Shown here: positions 19,253 through 27,568 of the stretch, piece by piece
How the letters are laid out: each line of letters opens with the position of its first letter
Position numbering within the stretch: position 1 is the first letter of the stretch
Assembly: GCA_963827935.1 (NCBI GenBank)
Contig: CAWHCN010000025.1
Location: 219,120 to 283,119 of the forward strand
Direction: 5' to 3'
Source of the DNA: DATFNV01 sp963827935
GTDB lineage: Bacteria; Planctomycetota; Planctomycetia; Gemmatales; Gemmataceae
DNA: 64,000 nt
The notes under the pieces: model-generated
Databases searched by the model: none
The model's input: only the letters and a program-made list of their open reading frames with translations
What the model was told of the DNA's origin: nothing
Made by a program: the position numbers and the translations under genes

Positions 19253-19312
19253 CCGCCGCCCAGCGGGCGGCGCGGTCTCGACAGCGCGCCGCCCGCTGGG
19301 CGGCGGCTAAAC
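19247..19312. repeat. GTTTAGCCGC-family palindrome, perfect 28-bp arms
   Basis: Arms 19247-19274 and 19285-19312 are perfect inverted copies around a 10-nt loop. The right arm is identical over 28 bases to a lone half copy at 35447-35474. It lies between two convergent genes and provides the TAG stop of the upstream one. Confidence 0.92.
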
Positions 19313-19317
19313 CGCCG

Positions 19318-20544
19318 TCACCTCTTCTGTCCAATGCAATACAGGTGCTCACTCGTCCTCAGAAACAGTGCCCCATCGGCAATGGCTGGCGTCGCCACGA
19401 CCTCCTCGTTCACGGCGTTCGTTGCCTGCAGTTCCGGCTTCTCGCCGACCTTCACCACGAAGACGGCCCCTTCCTCGTTGACCGCGTAGATCTTCCCGTC
19501 AGCGGCGATCGGCGAGGCCCAGAAGGTGCCCTTGAGGCGGACCGGTTCGCCGGCGGCCTTGCCATCCACGGCTCCAACGCAGTTGAGGATGGCGCCGCTC
19601 AGGGCGTAGACTTTATGGCGATAATTGAGGGGCGTGGTGTAGCCGGTGCGCAGCTTGATCGACTTCCACACCTCCTCCGGGGCCGGGCTCTCGGCTCGGG
19701 GCCGGAGCGCCGTCGGCTCGCCGCCCGAGGCCAGGATCAGGCCGTCCACGGCGATGGGCATCGGCACCACGCCCAGCCCGCCCGTATAGCCCCAGCGCTT
19801 CTCGCCGGTTTTCACGTCGTAGGCGGTCAGTTCGGTCTTCGACTGGAACAGGACATCGGCGCTGTCGCCGTGCGGCAGCACCAGAGGTGTCACCCAGTTG
19901 ATGTCGCGGATGCGTTCGGCCTTCCAGCGGTTCTTGCCGGTCTTGGCGTCGATGGCCAAGGCGAACGACTGGTCGCCGGCGTTTTCCAGGGGGACCAGCA
20001 GCGTATCCTTCCACAGCACCGGCGAGGCGGCCATGCCCACCTGGTTGGTGACGGTCGGATAGTCGCGCACCAGGGCGCGATACCAGAGCAAGTTGCCCTC
20101 CGCATCGAGAGCGGCCAGGTCGCCGCTGCCGAACAGGGCGAAAACCCGATCACCATCGGTGACCGGCGTGGCGCCGGCCATGCTCGTTTTCGGATGGCTA
20201 TTGGTGCTGCCCGTGGCGCTGAACTGCCGTTCCCACAGCTTTTTGCCCGTCGCGGCGTCCAGGCACAGGACGTAGAGCCGATCGTGGCGGTAGCCGCCGC
20301 AGCAGGTGACGTAGACCTTGCCCTTGGCAATCACCGGGCAGGAAACGCCGCGGGCCGGCAAGTCCGCCTTCCAGCGGACATTGGTGCCGGTCTTCACGTC
20401 CCAGGTGGTTGGCAGGCCGGTGTCGGCCGAGACGCCGGTCCCGCCCGGTCCACGGAACTGCAGCCAGTCGGACGCTAGTGCGGAAGGACAAAGGACGAAG
20501 GACAAAGGACAAAGGAGAGACAGAATCCAGGTAGTTCGCTTCAT
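19318..20544 (-). CDS. PQQ-type beta-propeller protein (copy B)
   Basis: An intact 408-residue protein. The signal peptide (MKRTTWILSLLCPLSFVLC...) is partly encoded by a GGACAAA-type repeat. The mature protein begins DWLQFRGPGGTG and has regular blades with LCLDAATGKKLWERQF, AIDAKTGKNRWKAERI and AYDVKTGEKRW. It matches the frameshifted copy at 13663-14855, including SATGSTNSHPKTSMAGATPV against WATGPTDSHPKTSMAAPTPV. Its ATG overlaps the stop of the upstream HEAT-like gene (ATGA at 20541-20544), so the two are coupled. Probably periplasmic; ligand unknown. Confidence 0.88.
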   Translation of the reverse strand: MKRTTWILSLLCPLSFVLCPSALASDWLQFRGPGGTGVSADTGLPTTWDVKTGTNVRWKADLPARGVSCPVIAKGKVYVTCCGGYRHDRLYVLCLDAATGKKLWERQFSATGSTNSHPKTSMAGATPVTDGDRVFALFGSGDLAALDAEGNLLWYRALVRDYPTVTNQVGMAASPVLWKDTLLVPLENAGDQSFALAIDAKTGKNRWKAERIRDINWVTPLVLPHGDSADVLFQSKTELTAYDVKTGEKRWGYTGGLGVVPMPIAVDGLILASGGEPTALRPRAESPAPEEVWKSIKLRTGYTTPLNYRHKVYALSGAILNCVGAVDGKAAGEPVRLKGTFWASPIAADGKIYAVNEEGAVFVVKVGEKPELQATNAVNEEVVATPAIADGALFLRTSEHLYCIGQKR

Positions 20545-20590
20545 CGCCCACTCTCCTTTTGTCCTTGGTCCTCGGTCCTTTGTCCTGCCG
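20497..20590. repeat. GGACAAA/TTTGTCC inverted repeat cluster
   Basis: Plus-strand AGGACAAAGGACGAAGGACA (from about 20487) is mirrored by TCCTTTTGTCCTTGGTCCTC and TTTGTCCT up to about 20586. On the minus strand this DNA encodes the C-terminal QRTEDQGQKE tail of the HEAT-like protein and the LSLLCPLSFVLCPS signal-peptide core of the propeller, so the repeat is used as coding sequence in both genes. Confidence 0.75.
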
Positions 20591-21728
20591 TCGTCACGAC
20601 GGTCAGCGGCACCGCGCCGCCGACGGCGTCACAAATGCGGACCTGGAAGTCCCATTCCTGGGCCCACGCATCGGTCTGCTCGTTCTGGCAGACTTTGAGC
20701 AAGATGGTATTCCGTCCCTTCTTGAGCGTGACGCGGGCCACGTGCTGGTCGAGGAACTTGCCGTGATGATACTCTTCCTTGGCAAAGACCAGCCGGCCGT
20801 TGACGAACACCTTGACGGCGTTCTTCGTGGCGGTGCGCACCTCGACGGCCCGTTCCGCAGGCGATTCAACGACGGCGTAGGCATAGGCCACCGCACCCAT
20901 GTGCTTGGCGATGGCCTTGTTCAGATCGACGTTACCGTAGGGGTCGCTGGTTGTGTAGGCGGTCCAGCGCACTTCCTTGCCGCCCTTGCCGACGAGGGTC
21001 GCCGACAGATCAACCGTCTTCTCGGGTCCGAAAACGGCGGCATAGCCCTTGCTGCCGGTGCTGTCGAACGGGCCGATGAGCTGCCAGGTGCGCAGGAAGC
21101 CAAAGTGGGCGGACACGTCCACCGTGTCGCCCAGTTCCTTGAGCGCCTTGGCGACGGCTTCGACCTGGTCCGGGTCGCGTGCTCCCGTCAGCGCCTTGCG
21201 GAACGCGGTACGGGCGCCCTCCTTGTCTGCTTTGGTAAGGCGGGACTGGGCGTCCTTGAGAACGAGGGCCACGGCATCGCGGCGCAACTCCACGCTGGGG
21301 TCGTTGAGCATTCCCGGGAGAAGCCGGCCCGGGGTGGCGGGGTCGAGCCGCGTCAGCCATTCATAGGCCAGGCGGCGGGCAGCCGGGGCGTGCTTGGTGT
21401 CTTTGAGGAAGGCAAGTAACTGATCGACGGGGAGCGGTCGGCCGGCCTGGGTTTCACGCTCGGCGACGGCGTCGACGGCGGCCCGCAGCCAGTTGGCGGC
21501 GCTGTCGCTGGCGCCGTCGAAACCCGCCAGGAGGTCGGGCAGGGCGTCCGGCCCGAGGGCGACCAGCTCACCCCAGGCCCGGGCGGCCTCGGGGTTGCCG
21601 GCCCCTTCGGCGCCGACGGCCTTGATGCGGGTCACAAGCGGTCCAGCATCGGCGGCGACGGCGAACGGCGTGGCCGCCAACGCCAGGAGCAACGCTCCGG
21701 CGAGGCGGCCAAAGGATCCGGTTGGCAT
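20541..21728 (-). CDS. Secreted HEAT-like protein with ligand-binding C-terminus (copy B)
   Basis: A 395-residue exported protein (signal peptide around LAGALLLALAATPFAVAA). It has the same architecture as 12340-13470: helical repeats (DALPDLLAGFDGASDSAANW, PSVELRRDAVALVLKDAQ) and a beta-rich C-terminal domain (GPFDSTGSKGYAAVFGPEKT, VKVFVNGRLVFAKEEYHHGK, GRNTILLKVCQNEQTDAW). The last ~15 residues (RTEDQGQKESGR) come from the GGACAAA repeat. It overlaps the PQQ-propeller gene by four bases, mirroring copy A on the other strand. Confidence 0.82.
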   Translation of the reverse strand: MPTGSFGRLAGALLLALAATPFAVAADAGPLVTRIKAVGAEGAGNPEAARAWGELVALGPDALPDLLAGFDGASDSAANWLRAAVDAVAERETQAGRPLPVDQLLAFLKDTKHAPAARRLAYEWLTRLDPATPGRLLPGMLNDPSVELRRDAVALVLKDAQSRLTKADKEGARTAFRKALTGARDPDQVEAVAKALKELGDTVDVSAHFGFLRTWQLIGPFDSTGSKGYAAVFGPEKTVDLSATLVGKGGKEVRWTAYTTSDPYGNVDLNKAIAKHMGAVAYAYAVVESPAERAVEVRTATKNAVKVFVNGRLVFAKEEYHHGKFLDQHVARVTLKKGRNTILLKVCQNEQTDAWAQEWDFQVRICDAVGGAVPLTVVTTAGQRTEDQGQKESGR

Positions 21729-21828
21729 GCAGTCCTCCCCTGCGGTTGGGCCAGATGATACCTTGTATTGGGGTAGTTGCTGACACGGCCGCGGTCAAGC
21801 GCAAATCCCGCCCCCACAGGAGCGCTTC

Positions 21829-22968
21829 ATGCCCCCGACCTTCGACGACAAACTGAATCTCTTCGATCCGAATCTCCCGCTCGAACGGGCCCGGACCATG
21901 CCCGCGCTCTGGTACCGCGATGCCGAGATTTACGCCGCTGAGTGCCGCTCCGTCTTCGGCGGCAGTTGGCAGGCGGTGGGCCGGACCGACCAGGTCCGCG
22001 ATCCGGGGCAATTCTTCACGGCGGATGTGGCCGACGAGCCGATCGTCGTGGTCCGGGGCGATGACGGCGAGCTGCGGGCGTTCTTCAATGTGTGTCGCCA
22101 TCGGGCCGCCCGGGTCGTGCCGGAGGCCGAGGGACGGGCGACCCGCCTGCGCTGCCGCTATCACGGCTGGACCTACGACCTGTGCGGCCGGCTGCGCGGC
22201 ACACCAGAGTTCGACGGCGTTGCCGACTTTTGCCGCGAAGACAATGGGCTTCCCCCGATCGCCGTGGCTGCCTGGGGACCCATCGTCTGGGTCCATCTGG
22301 CGGAACAGTCGCAGTCGCTGCTCGAATATCTGGCACCAATGCCGGAACGGACCGGGTCGCTGTCGCTGGAGCGGCTTCAGTTCGTGGGACGGCGCGAGTA
22401 TCGGCTGGAGTGCAACTGGAAGGTATTCGTCGATAACTACCTGGACGGCGGCTATCACGTCAACACCGTCCACCCCGGCCTGGCCGGCGTGCTCGACTAT
22501 TCGCAGTACCGCACCGAAATCGCCGGCCATACTGCCGTGCAGATCAGTCCGCTGCGGTCCAGCGAAGACGAGGCTGTCCGCGGTGTCCGCGGCGGTGCCA
22601 ACGCCTATTACTGGTGGGTTTATCCAAATTTCATGCTGAACGTCTACGACGGTGTCATGGACACCAACCTGGTGCTGCCGCTCGGCCCTGATGCGTGCCG
22701 GGTGGTGTTCGATTTCTATTTCGCCAACACTGACGGTCCTGCCGCGGAGGCGTTCATCGCCCAGAGCCGGGAAGTGGCGCACCAGATTCAGCTCGAAGAT
22801 GTCGGGATTTGCGAGGAGGTGCAGCGGGGGCTGAAGAGCCGGTCGTATGACACCGGGCGATTCAGCGTGCGGCGGGAGGCGGCGGGGTATCACTTCCATC
22901 AGCTACTGGCGCGGCAGTTGCGCGGCGCCGTTTCAGCGCCCAGGGCCGCAACGGCCGCGCGATCGTAA
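21829..22968 (+). CDS. Rieske non-heme iron oxygenase, alpha-subunit type
   Basis: A 379-residue protein with a Rieske [2Fe-2S] site (C89, H91, C109, H112 in FNVCRHRAARV ... RLRCRYHGW) and the mononuclear iron site in VDNYLDGGYHVNTVHPGL (H210, H215) with a downstream carboxylate near D324 (QLEDVGICEEV). D202 is the usual bridge between the two centres. It acts in the cytoplasm as a mono- or dioxygenase or demethylase and needs a ferredoxin/reductase pair not found here. RBS CAGGAGCG precedes ATG 21829. The substrate cannot be read from sequence; choline/betaine-type and aromatic substrates are both possible. Confidence 0.9.
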   Translation: MPPTFDDKLNLFDPNLPLERARTMPALWYRDAEIYAAECRSVFGGSWQAVGRTDQVRDPGQFFTADVADEPIVVVRGDDGELRAFFNVCRHRAARVVPEAEGRATRLRCRYHGWTYDLCGRLRGTPEFDGVADFCREDNGLPPIAVAAWGPIVWVHLAEQSQSLLEYLAPMPERTGSLSLERLQFVGRREYRLECNWKVFVDNYLDGGYHVNTVHPGLAGVLDYSQYRTEIAGHTAVQISPLRSSEDEAVRGVRGGANAYYWWVYPNFMLNVYDGVMDTNLVLPLGPDACRVVFDFYFANTDGPAAEAFIAQSREVAHQIQLEDVGICEEVQRGLKSRSYDTGRFSVRREAAGYHFHQLLARQLRGAVSAPRAATAARS

Positions 22969-22975
22969 GGACAGC

Positions 22976-23395
22976 TCAGTCATCCCGGAGATAGACGGCT
23001 GCCGTCTTGAAGGCTTGTTCCGGCGTGCCGTGATCGTCGCCGGTGTCGAACATGCACGGCTCGTACTTCATGTGACTGTACGTAAAGAAGGCCAGACTCC
23101 ACCGTTCCTCGTCGCCGAAATAACGGATCCGGCACAGGTGTAAAGGGACGTTTCGTTGCTGCTCCAGGAACTGTTCGCGCGTTTCGCCGCGCAGCCGGAG
23201 CAAGTCCGCTGACGGTTCCGCCGGCTCGGTGTACGCGTCGATGTAGCACAACGGCCCACGGAAGCGGATGTCCAGCCGCGTGAACGCGCCCGCGTAGTAC
23301 CGCTCGGCATAAGCTCGGATGCGCTGCGCGGTGCGCTTTTGGACGGTGGGAGGAATCTTGACTCCTCCCGAATGGGGGTCATATACCCAGGGCAT
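22976..23395 (-). CDS. Conserved hypothetical protein, about 139 residues
   Basis: Start at 23395 (MPWVYDPHSGG) has GAGAGGGA upstream. It has the conserved pattern KIPPTVQKRTAQRIRAYAER, then FTRLDIRFRGPLCYIDAYTE, LCRIRYFGDEERWSLAFFTY and a C-terminal EQAFKTAAVYL. I recall similar small proteins in planctomycetes and some other bacteria, often scattered and mobile-looking, but no function. It is convergent with the Rieske gene, eight bases apart. Confidence 0.7.
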   Translation of the reverse strand: MPWVYDPHSGGVKIPPTVQKRTAQRIRAYAERYYAGAFTRLDIRFRGPLCYIDAYTEPAEPSADLLRLRGETREQFLEQQRNVPLHLCRIRYFGDEERWSLAFFTYSHMKYEPCMFDTGDDHGTPEQAFKTAAVYLRDD

Positions 23396-23568
23396 GTCGA
23401 TCCCTCTCTTGGCGGTACATAAGCCTGTCATCGCAAGTTTTGACAGGTCGGGTTAACCAATAAGGTAACGGCCACGCGAGACACGACCAGCGTGCCGTCG
23501 CAACATTTTTCTTTCGTCGATTCGACCTCCAGTAGCGTTTATTCTCTCAGGAGGCGGATGGCCGACGC

Positions 23569-24120
23569 ATGGAGCCGAGCGATGCCGACTTGATGCGCCG
23601 CTGGCAGGGCGGCGACACGGGCTCCTTCGAGGAGATCGTGCGGCGCTGGCAGGGTCGCCTGGGGCGCCTTCTGGCCCGCCTGGCCGGGACGGCGGCCGCC
23701 CCGGACCTGTGCCAGGAGGTCTTCCTGCGCCTCTACACGGCCGCACCGCGCTATCGCGAGGAAGGCGCCTTCGCCACCTGGATCTACCGGATCGCCCTCA
23801 ACATCGCCCGGGACGCCGCCCGACGACGGCGCGACAGCATGCCTCTTGGAAATCACCAGCCACCGCTCGACGCCATCCAGCACGAAACGCTCTGCCGCAC
23901 CGAAACCGTCGAGCTGGTCACCCGCGCCCTGGATGACCTGCCGGCGCCGCTGCGCGAGGTGCTGGCGCTGCGCCATTTCGAGGAGCTGAGCTTCGAGGAG
24001 ATTGCCCGGCTGACGGGGACGCCGGCCAGCACGCTCAAGTCGCGTTTCGCCGTCGCCCTGGCCCGGCTGCGCGTCCGGTTGGCGGAACTGGGCTGCGGCC
24101 CCGAGGAGGTCCGATCGTGA
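23569..24120 (+). CDS. ECF-type RNA polymerase sigma factor
   Basis: A 183-residue protein with sigma region 2 (DLCQEVFLRLYTAAPRYREE, FATWIYRIALNIARDAARRR) and region 4 (LPAPLREVLALRHFEELSFE, GTPASTLKSRFAVALARLR). Its last codon region overlaps the start of the anti-sigma gene (GTGA at 24117-24120). ECF factors respond to envelope signals through such partners, so this operon probably senses an extracytoplasmic condition. Confidence 0.92.
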   Translation: MEPSDADLMRRWQGGDTGSFEEIVRRWQGRLGRLLARLAGTAAAPDLCQEVFLRLYTAAPRYREEGAFATWIYRIALNIARDAARRRRDSMPLGNHQPPLDAIQHETLCRTETVELVTRALDDLPAPLREVLALRHFEELSFEEIARLTGTPASTLKSRFAVALARLRVRLAELGCGPEEVRS

Positions 24121-24767
24121 ACTGCATCGACATCCGCGCCCGGTTGCCGGCGCTCGTCTACGGCGATGTCTCGTCGGAAGAGGCTGTGCGCCTTCGCGAA
24201 CACCTTGCCGTTTGCCCCGGTTGTCAGCGGGAGGCGATGGCCCTGGGGCAGGTCCGCGCGCTGCTCGATGCCGTGCCGGCGCCGACCGCGGCGATTGACC
24301 TGCCGCGCCTGTACCGCGCGGCAGCCGCCGAGCAGGCGCGGCGCGTGCGCCGCTGGCGCTGGACCGCCCTGGCATCCCTGGCCGCCGCGGCCGCGGTGGT
24401 GGTGGCCGTCCTGCTGCCACGGCTGGAGGTAAGGCTGGACCAGCAACAACTGGTGATCCGCTGGGGGGCGGCCCCTCCGCCGCGCGAGGTGCCCGCCCCG
24501 CCTGCCCCGCTGCCCCAGCCGGAGGCGCCCGCGCTGGCCCAGGCTCCGCCCGCCGGCGCCCCGGAGATGGAGCAGCAGATGCGCTTGCTGTCCGAACTGG
24601 TGCCGGCTCTCTCGGCGGACGCCGATCAGCGCGACGAGCGCAGACAGCGCGAACTGACCCGGCTGCGCGAGCAGATGGAGGCACTTCAGCAGCAGATGAC
24701 GCAGTTCCGCATCGCCACGGAAAAGGACGTGTCCGCCCTCTACGCCGCCCAGGTCCCTCAACGATAA
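24117..24767 (+). CDS. Zinc-finger anti-sigma factor with one transmembrane helix
   Basis: GTG start overlapping the sigma stop. It begins MNCIDIRARLPALVYGDVSS and has the anti-sigma zinc motif LREHLAVCPGCQRE (H-x3-C-x2-C) in the first 40 residues. A membrane helix follows (ALASLAAAAAVVVAVLLPRL), then a Pro/Ala-rich stretch and a coiled-coil C-terminal part (LREQMEALQQQMTQF) outside the membrane. It should hold the ECF factor inactive at the membrane until the outer domain senses a signal. Confidence 0.9.
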   Translation: MNCIDIRARLPALVYGDVSSEEAVRLREHLAVCPGCQREAMALGQVRALLDAVPAPTAAIDLPRLYRAAAAEQARRVRRWRWTALASLAAAAAVVVAVLLPRLEVRLDQQQLVIRWGAAPPPREVPAPPAPLPQPEAPALAQAPPAGAPEMEQQMRLLSELVPALSADADQRDERRQRELTRLREQMEALQQQMTQFRIATEKDVSALYAAQVPQR

Positions 24768-24781
24768 AAAGGAGTCTCTTT

Positions 24782-26098
24782 ATGAGTATCCACAAATCGC
24801 TTGCTGCCCTGCTTCTGTTCGGCGTGGTCATCGTTCCGGCGGCCGCACAGACCCCCAGGATTCAGCACGAAGTTGAAGCCCGTCTGGCTCGGGAGCGTGC
24901 CGCCCTGGCCGCCGACCAGCGCGAACGCTACGAGGAAATCGAGATCATGGCCCGGCTGCTGGATCGTGGCCTGGCCAAGGCGTCGAGGCTTGAAGCACTT
25001 GGCGACCTGGTCCACGGCGTTGCCTTCTCGCCCGACGGCAAGATCCTGGCCAGCGGGAACGCCGCCGGGAATGTGCGCCTTTGGGACGCACGGACCGGCA
25101 AGCAGATCGATCACCAGGCGCTGATGGAAGCGACCAGCGCTCAGGGGGTTTATCTAAAGGGGCAAGGCGTGGTCTACACGATGACGTTGCCGTTGCACTT
25201 TCAGAAGGTTGTCGGCGGCGCGGACAAGCCGGCCACGCAGCCGCTGACCGAGTGGGACCGCGTCCGCAAGGAGCTGCGCGGCGAAAAAGTGCAAGCCGAC
25301 CCGGCCAAGCCGCAGCCCGACGTGAGCATCGCCGATGCCGTCCTCCACGTGCTGGCGGACAACGGCAAGAACCTGACCCAGCTCACCGACAGCGACAGCG
25401 TGACCGTGGCCATTACCCTGTCGATGCAGTCGTGTACCAAGTGCCACACCGGAACGGGAACCAGCGGGCGACCCGGCATGATGGGCGGCAGCGGCGGTGC
25501 GATGATGCCCGGCGCACCTGGCGGCATGCGGCCGCCCGGCGCGGGGACGATCGGCACGCTCTCGGGCACCGGCAGTGCGGGCGGCGGGACCACGGCCGGC
25601 AGCGGCGGCGGATCAGCCCGTACGGGGGCGGCCGACGACGACCGCGCCGCTCGCACAGAGTTCCACAAACAGGCCCTGCTGGGCGACCTGGCCATGAAGC
25701 AGAACGATTTCGCGCAGGCGGCCGTGGCCTACAACAAGGCCATGGTCAACCGCCGTCTGCTGTCCACCGATGCGAACACCGAGCTGGAACTGGTCGAGGT
25801 GGCCAGCAAGTGGGCGCGGGCCCTGCTGGCCCAGGGCAAGGCCGACGACGCGGAGCGGATCGTTCGGGGCCTGGCCAAGCTCACCGAACACCTGGGCGGC
25901 ACCCCGCACGCCGACCAGTCGGCCGTCGGCAAGCCGGCCATGACACTCCCCAGCAAGCTCATCATCACGGTGCCGATGAAACTACTGAGCCAGTCGGCCG
26001 GTCGCATCAGCTTCGACGAATTTCGCAAGGCAGCGACCATCGAGTATCTGACGTTTGACAAGACATCGGAGAAGCCGAAGGGCGGGGTGGGGCCGTGA
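24782..26098 (+). CDS. Secreted protein with one WD-like repeat and a CxxCH site
   Basis: Starts 14 bases after the anti-sigma gene, after AAGGAG. It has a signal peptide (MSIHKSLAALLLFGVVIVPAAAQ), one WD/YVTN-type repeat (GVAFSPDGKILASGNAAGN, VRLWDARTGKQI), a single CTKCH motif that could bind heme, a low-complexity Gly-rich linker, and a helical TPR-like part (LGDLAMKQNDFAQAAVAYNK). The single propeller repeat cannot form a propeller alone, so it may be a remnant or a dimer element. Gene order suggests it is the effector or sensor partner of the ECF operon. Confidence 0.75.
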   Translation: MSIHKSLAALLLFGVVIVPAAAQTPRIQHEVEARLARERAALAADQRERYEEIEIMARLLDRGLAKASRLEALGDLVHGVAFSPDGKILASGNAAGNVRLWDARTGKQIDHQALMEATSAQGVYLKGQGVVYTMTLPLHFQKVVGGADKPATQPLTEWDRVRKELRGEKVQADPAKPQPDVSIADAVLHVLADNGKNLTQLTDSDSVTVAITLSMQSCTKCHTGTGTSGRPGMMGGSGGAMMPGAPGGMRPPGAGTIGTLSGTGSAGGGTTAGSGGGSARTGAADDDRAARTEFHKQALLGDLAMKQNDFAQAAVAYNKAMVNRRLLSTDANTELELVEVASKWARALLAQGKADDAERIVRGLAKLTEHLGGTPHADQSAVGKPAMTLPSKLIITVPMKLLSQSAGRISFDEFRKAATIEYLTFDKTSEKPKGGVGP

Positions 26099-26173
26099 GG
26101 GGCGGGAATAGCGGGACCGAGCGCCGGCCGGGGCGGTTTTCCGCCCTTTGCTGGCGCTCGGCGCTTGCAGCGG

Positions 26174-26214
26174 CCAGGTTGAACAGAATTCGCGGGGTGT
26201 TCTATTCGACCTGG
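26174..26214. repeat. 41-bp palindrome, CCAGGTTGAACAGAA family
   Basis: Arms CCAGGTTGAACAGAA (26174-26188) and TTCTATTCGACCTGG (26200-26214) pair with two mismatches around an 11-nt loop. The same element, with the same loop length, is at 30652-30692, and a half copy is at 30575-30589. Confidence 0.85.
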
Positions 26215-26238
26215 ATCGGCGATCGCAGTCCCTGAGTT

Positions 26239-26413
26239 TCATGGGACGTAGAGCCGCCCCGTCCCGCGGTAGTTGCCGATGTCGAGCAAGTAGTCCAGCA
26301 GCTTCACCACCGCGCGCTCGGCGTAGTCCCTGTCATCGAGGATGCGATCCGCGGTGGCCATGCCCCTCGACGTTATTATCCGCCAGGATGCCCCGCACCG
26401 TTCGTCTCCCCAT
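26239..26413 (-). pseudogene. DUF5615-type toxin remnant with large internal deletion
   Basis: An ATG at 26413 overlapping the antitoxin reads MGRRTVRGILADNNVEGH, the usual start of one DUF5615/PIN-like toxin group. About eight codons later, in another frame, the sequence jumps to ADRILDDRDYAERAVVKLLD and a terminal YRGTGRLYVP, the usual C-terminus. The central ~100 residues with the remaining catalytic acids are missing. The toxin therefore cannot be functional. Confidence 0.65.
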
Positions 26414-26722
26414 TCCTAGCCTGGCGCAGGTCGGCCACTCGCGCGAGCAGCTTGGCTCGGGACGCCGCCTCCCTGGCTCGGACCTCGGGCGGATTGCCTG
26501 CGGCGTCGCGCGCAGCATCTGCCGGTACTCGGACATCGCTTCCTCCTTGTGGGCGCCGATGTAGTCCAGGGCCGCCTGCACCTGGTCCGACGACACGCGG
26601 AAGAGTGAGGCGATGAACGCGGAGTCATAGCCCTTGGTCGTGTAGTCGAGCACGTCGTAAACGGTGATGCGGGTGCCGGCGATCTCCGGCCCACGGCCGC
26701 GGTTGATGATGACCTGGTGCAT
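26376..26722 (-). CDS. DUF433 antitoxin, frameshifted near 26490
   Basis: Begins MHQVIINRGRGPEIAGTRIT and continues with VYDVLDYTTKGYDSAFIASL and SSDQVQAALDYIGAHKEE, the DUF433 winged-helix-like antitoxin core. After YRQMLR the frame shifts; one missing base restores AAGNPPEVRAREAASRAKLL and a stop at 26376. DUF433 proteins neutralise DUF5615 PIN-like toxins. Here the partner toxin is an internally deleted remnant, so the antitoxin is orphaned. It is divergent from the second module by 163 bases. Confidence 0.75.
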
Positions 26723-26846
26723 GGGAGCGTTGCTCTCGGCTGGGGGGCGGCTGTCCTCAACGATTGTATCTCGCGGGCCTTGTCAGTGCGAAGACTAGAC
26801 TGAAAGTGGGACCTTGGGTCGCAACGTGTGATTCCCCGAACCGTGG

Positions 26847-26852
26847 TACAAT
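26847..26852 (+). promoter_or_regulatory. -10-like hexamer TACAAT
   Basis: TACAAT lies 33 bases before the antitoxin ATG at 26886, between two divergent toxin-antitoxin modules. No clear -35 element. Confidence 0.35.
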
Positions 26853-26885
26853 GGGCGGTGTCATTCGCCTGAGGAGGTGCCTGCA

Positions 26886-27218
26886 ATGGCCCTGACATTC
26901 GACGCGGCGGCGGTTCCGCTACACACCGACTCGCAGGGCACGGTCCGCGTCGGCGGGACGCGCGTCACCTTGCAAACGCTGCTCGCATCGTTCCTCGACG
27001 GCGCTACCCCGGAGCAGATCGTTCAGGACTTCGACACGTTGAAGCTGGCCGACGTGTACGCCGTGATCGCTTACTACCTGACGAACCGGGTGGCTGTGAA
27101 CGCTTACCTTGATGACCAGCGCCAGCAAGGCGAAGACGTCCGGCGGAAGATGGAAGCGATCTTCGATCAGGCGGGCATGAAGGAGCGGTTACTGGCCCGT
27201 GCGCAGGAGAAGGCGTAG
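26886..27218 (+). CDS. DUF433 antitoxin
   Basis: A 110-residue protein; ATG 26886 follows GAGGAGG by eight bases. It has the DUF433 core TVRVGGTRVTLQTLLASFLD, GATPEQIVQDFDTLKLADVY and AVIAYYLTNRVAVNAYLDDQ. The N-terminal helix-turn-helix-like fold probably binds its own operator and the C-terminal helix wraps the toxin. The toxin ATG begins four bases after the stop codon. Confidence 0.88.
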   Translation: MALTFDAAAVPLHTDSQGTVRVGGTRVTLQTLLASFLDGATPEQIVQDFDTLKLADVYAVIAYYLTNRVAVNAYLDDQRQQGEDVRRKMEAIFDQAGMKERLLARAQEKA

Positions 27219-27222
27219 AGCA

Positions 27223-27568
27223 TGGTGCCCTTCCTCACCGACGTCAACTTCAACGGGCGCGTCCTGCCGCGCTGCACCATGCGATTCCGTCTCTTGATAC
27301 GGTACGGGCGCAGGACGTTGGGCTTGATGGGGCGGACGATCCCGCCGTACTGGAATGGGCGGCCCAGAACGGGCGCGTCCTCTTGACGCACGACGAGAAC
27401 ACCATGCCCGGCTATGCCTATCAACGCATCACGGCGGGCCAGCGCATGCCCGGGGTCGTCATCGTGGCCGTTCCCACACGGGCCAAGGTGATCGCCGATC
27501 TCGTCGTGATGATCGAATGCAGTCAGGACCATGAGTGGGAGAATCAAGTCCGTTACGCCCCGTTCTGA
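27223..27568 (+). CDS. DUF5615 (PIN-like) toxin, frameshifted near 27268
   Basis: Begins MVPFLTDVNFNGRVL with the conserved acidic residue of Mut7-C/PIN-like toxins. One base is out of frame near 27268. Past that point ALHHAIPSLDTVRAQDVGLD, VLEWAAQNGRVLLTHDENTM, GYAYQRITAGQRMPGVVIVA and a terminal EWENQVRYAPF read well and include the second acidic motif THDENT. These toxins are predicted RNases. If the shift is real the gene is dead; if it is a sequence error this is an intact toxin-antitoxin pair. Confidence 0.8.
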
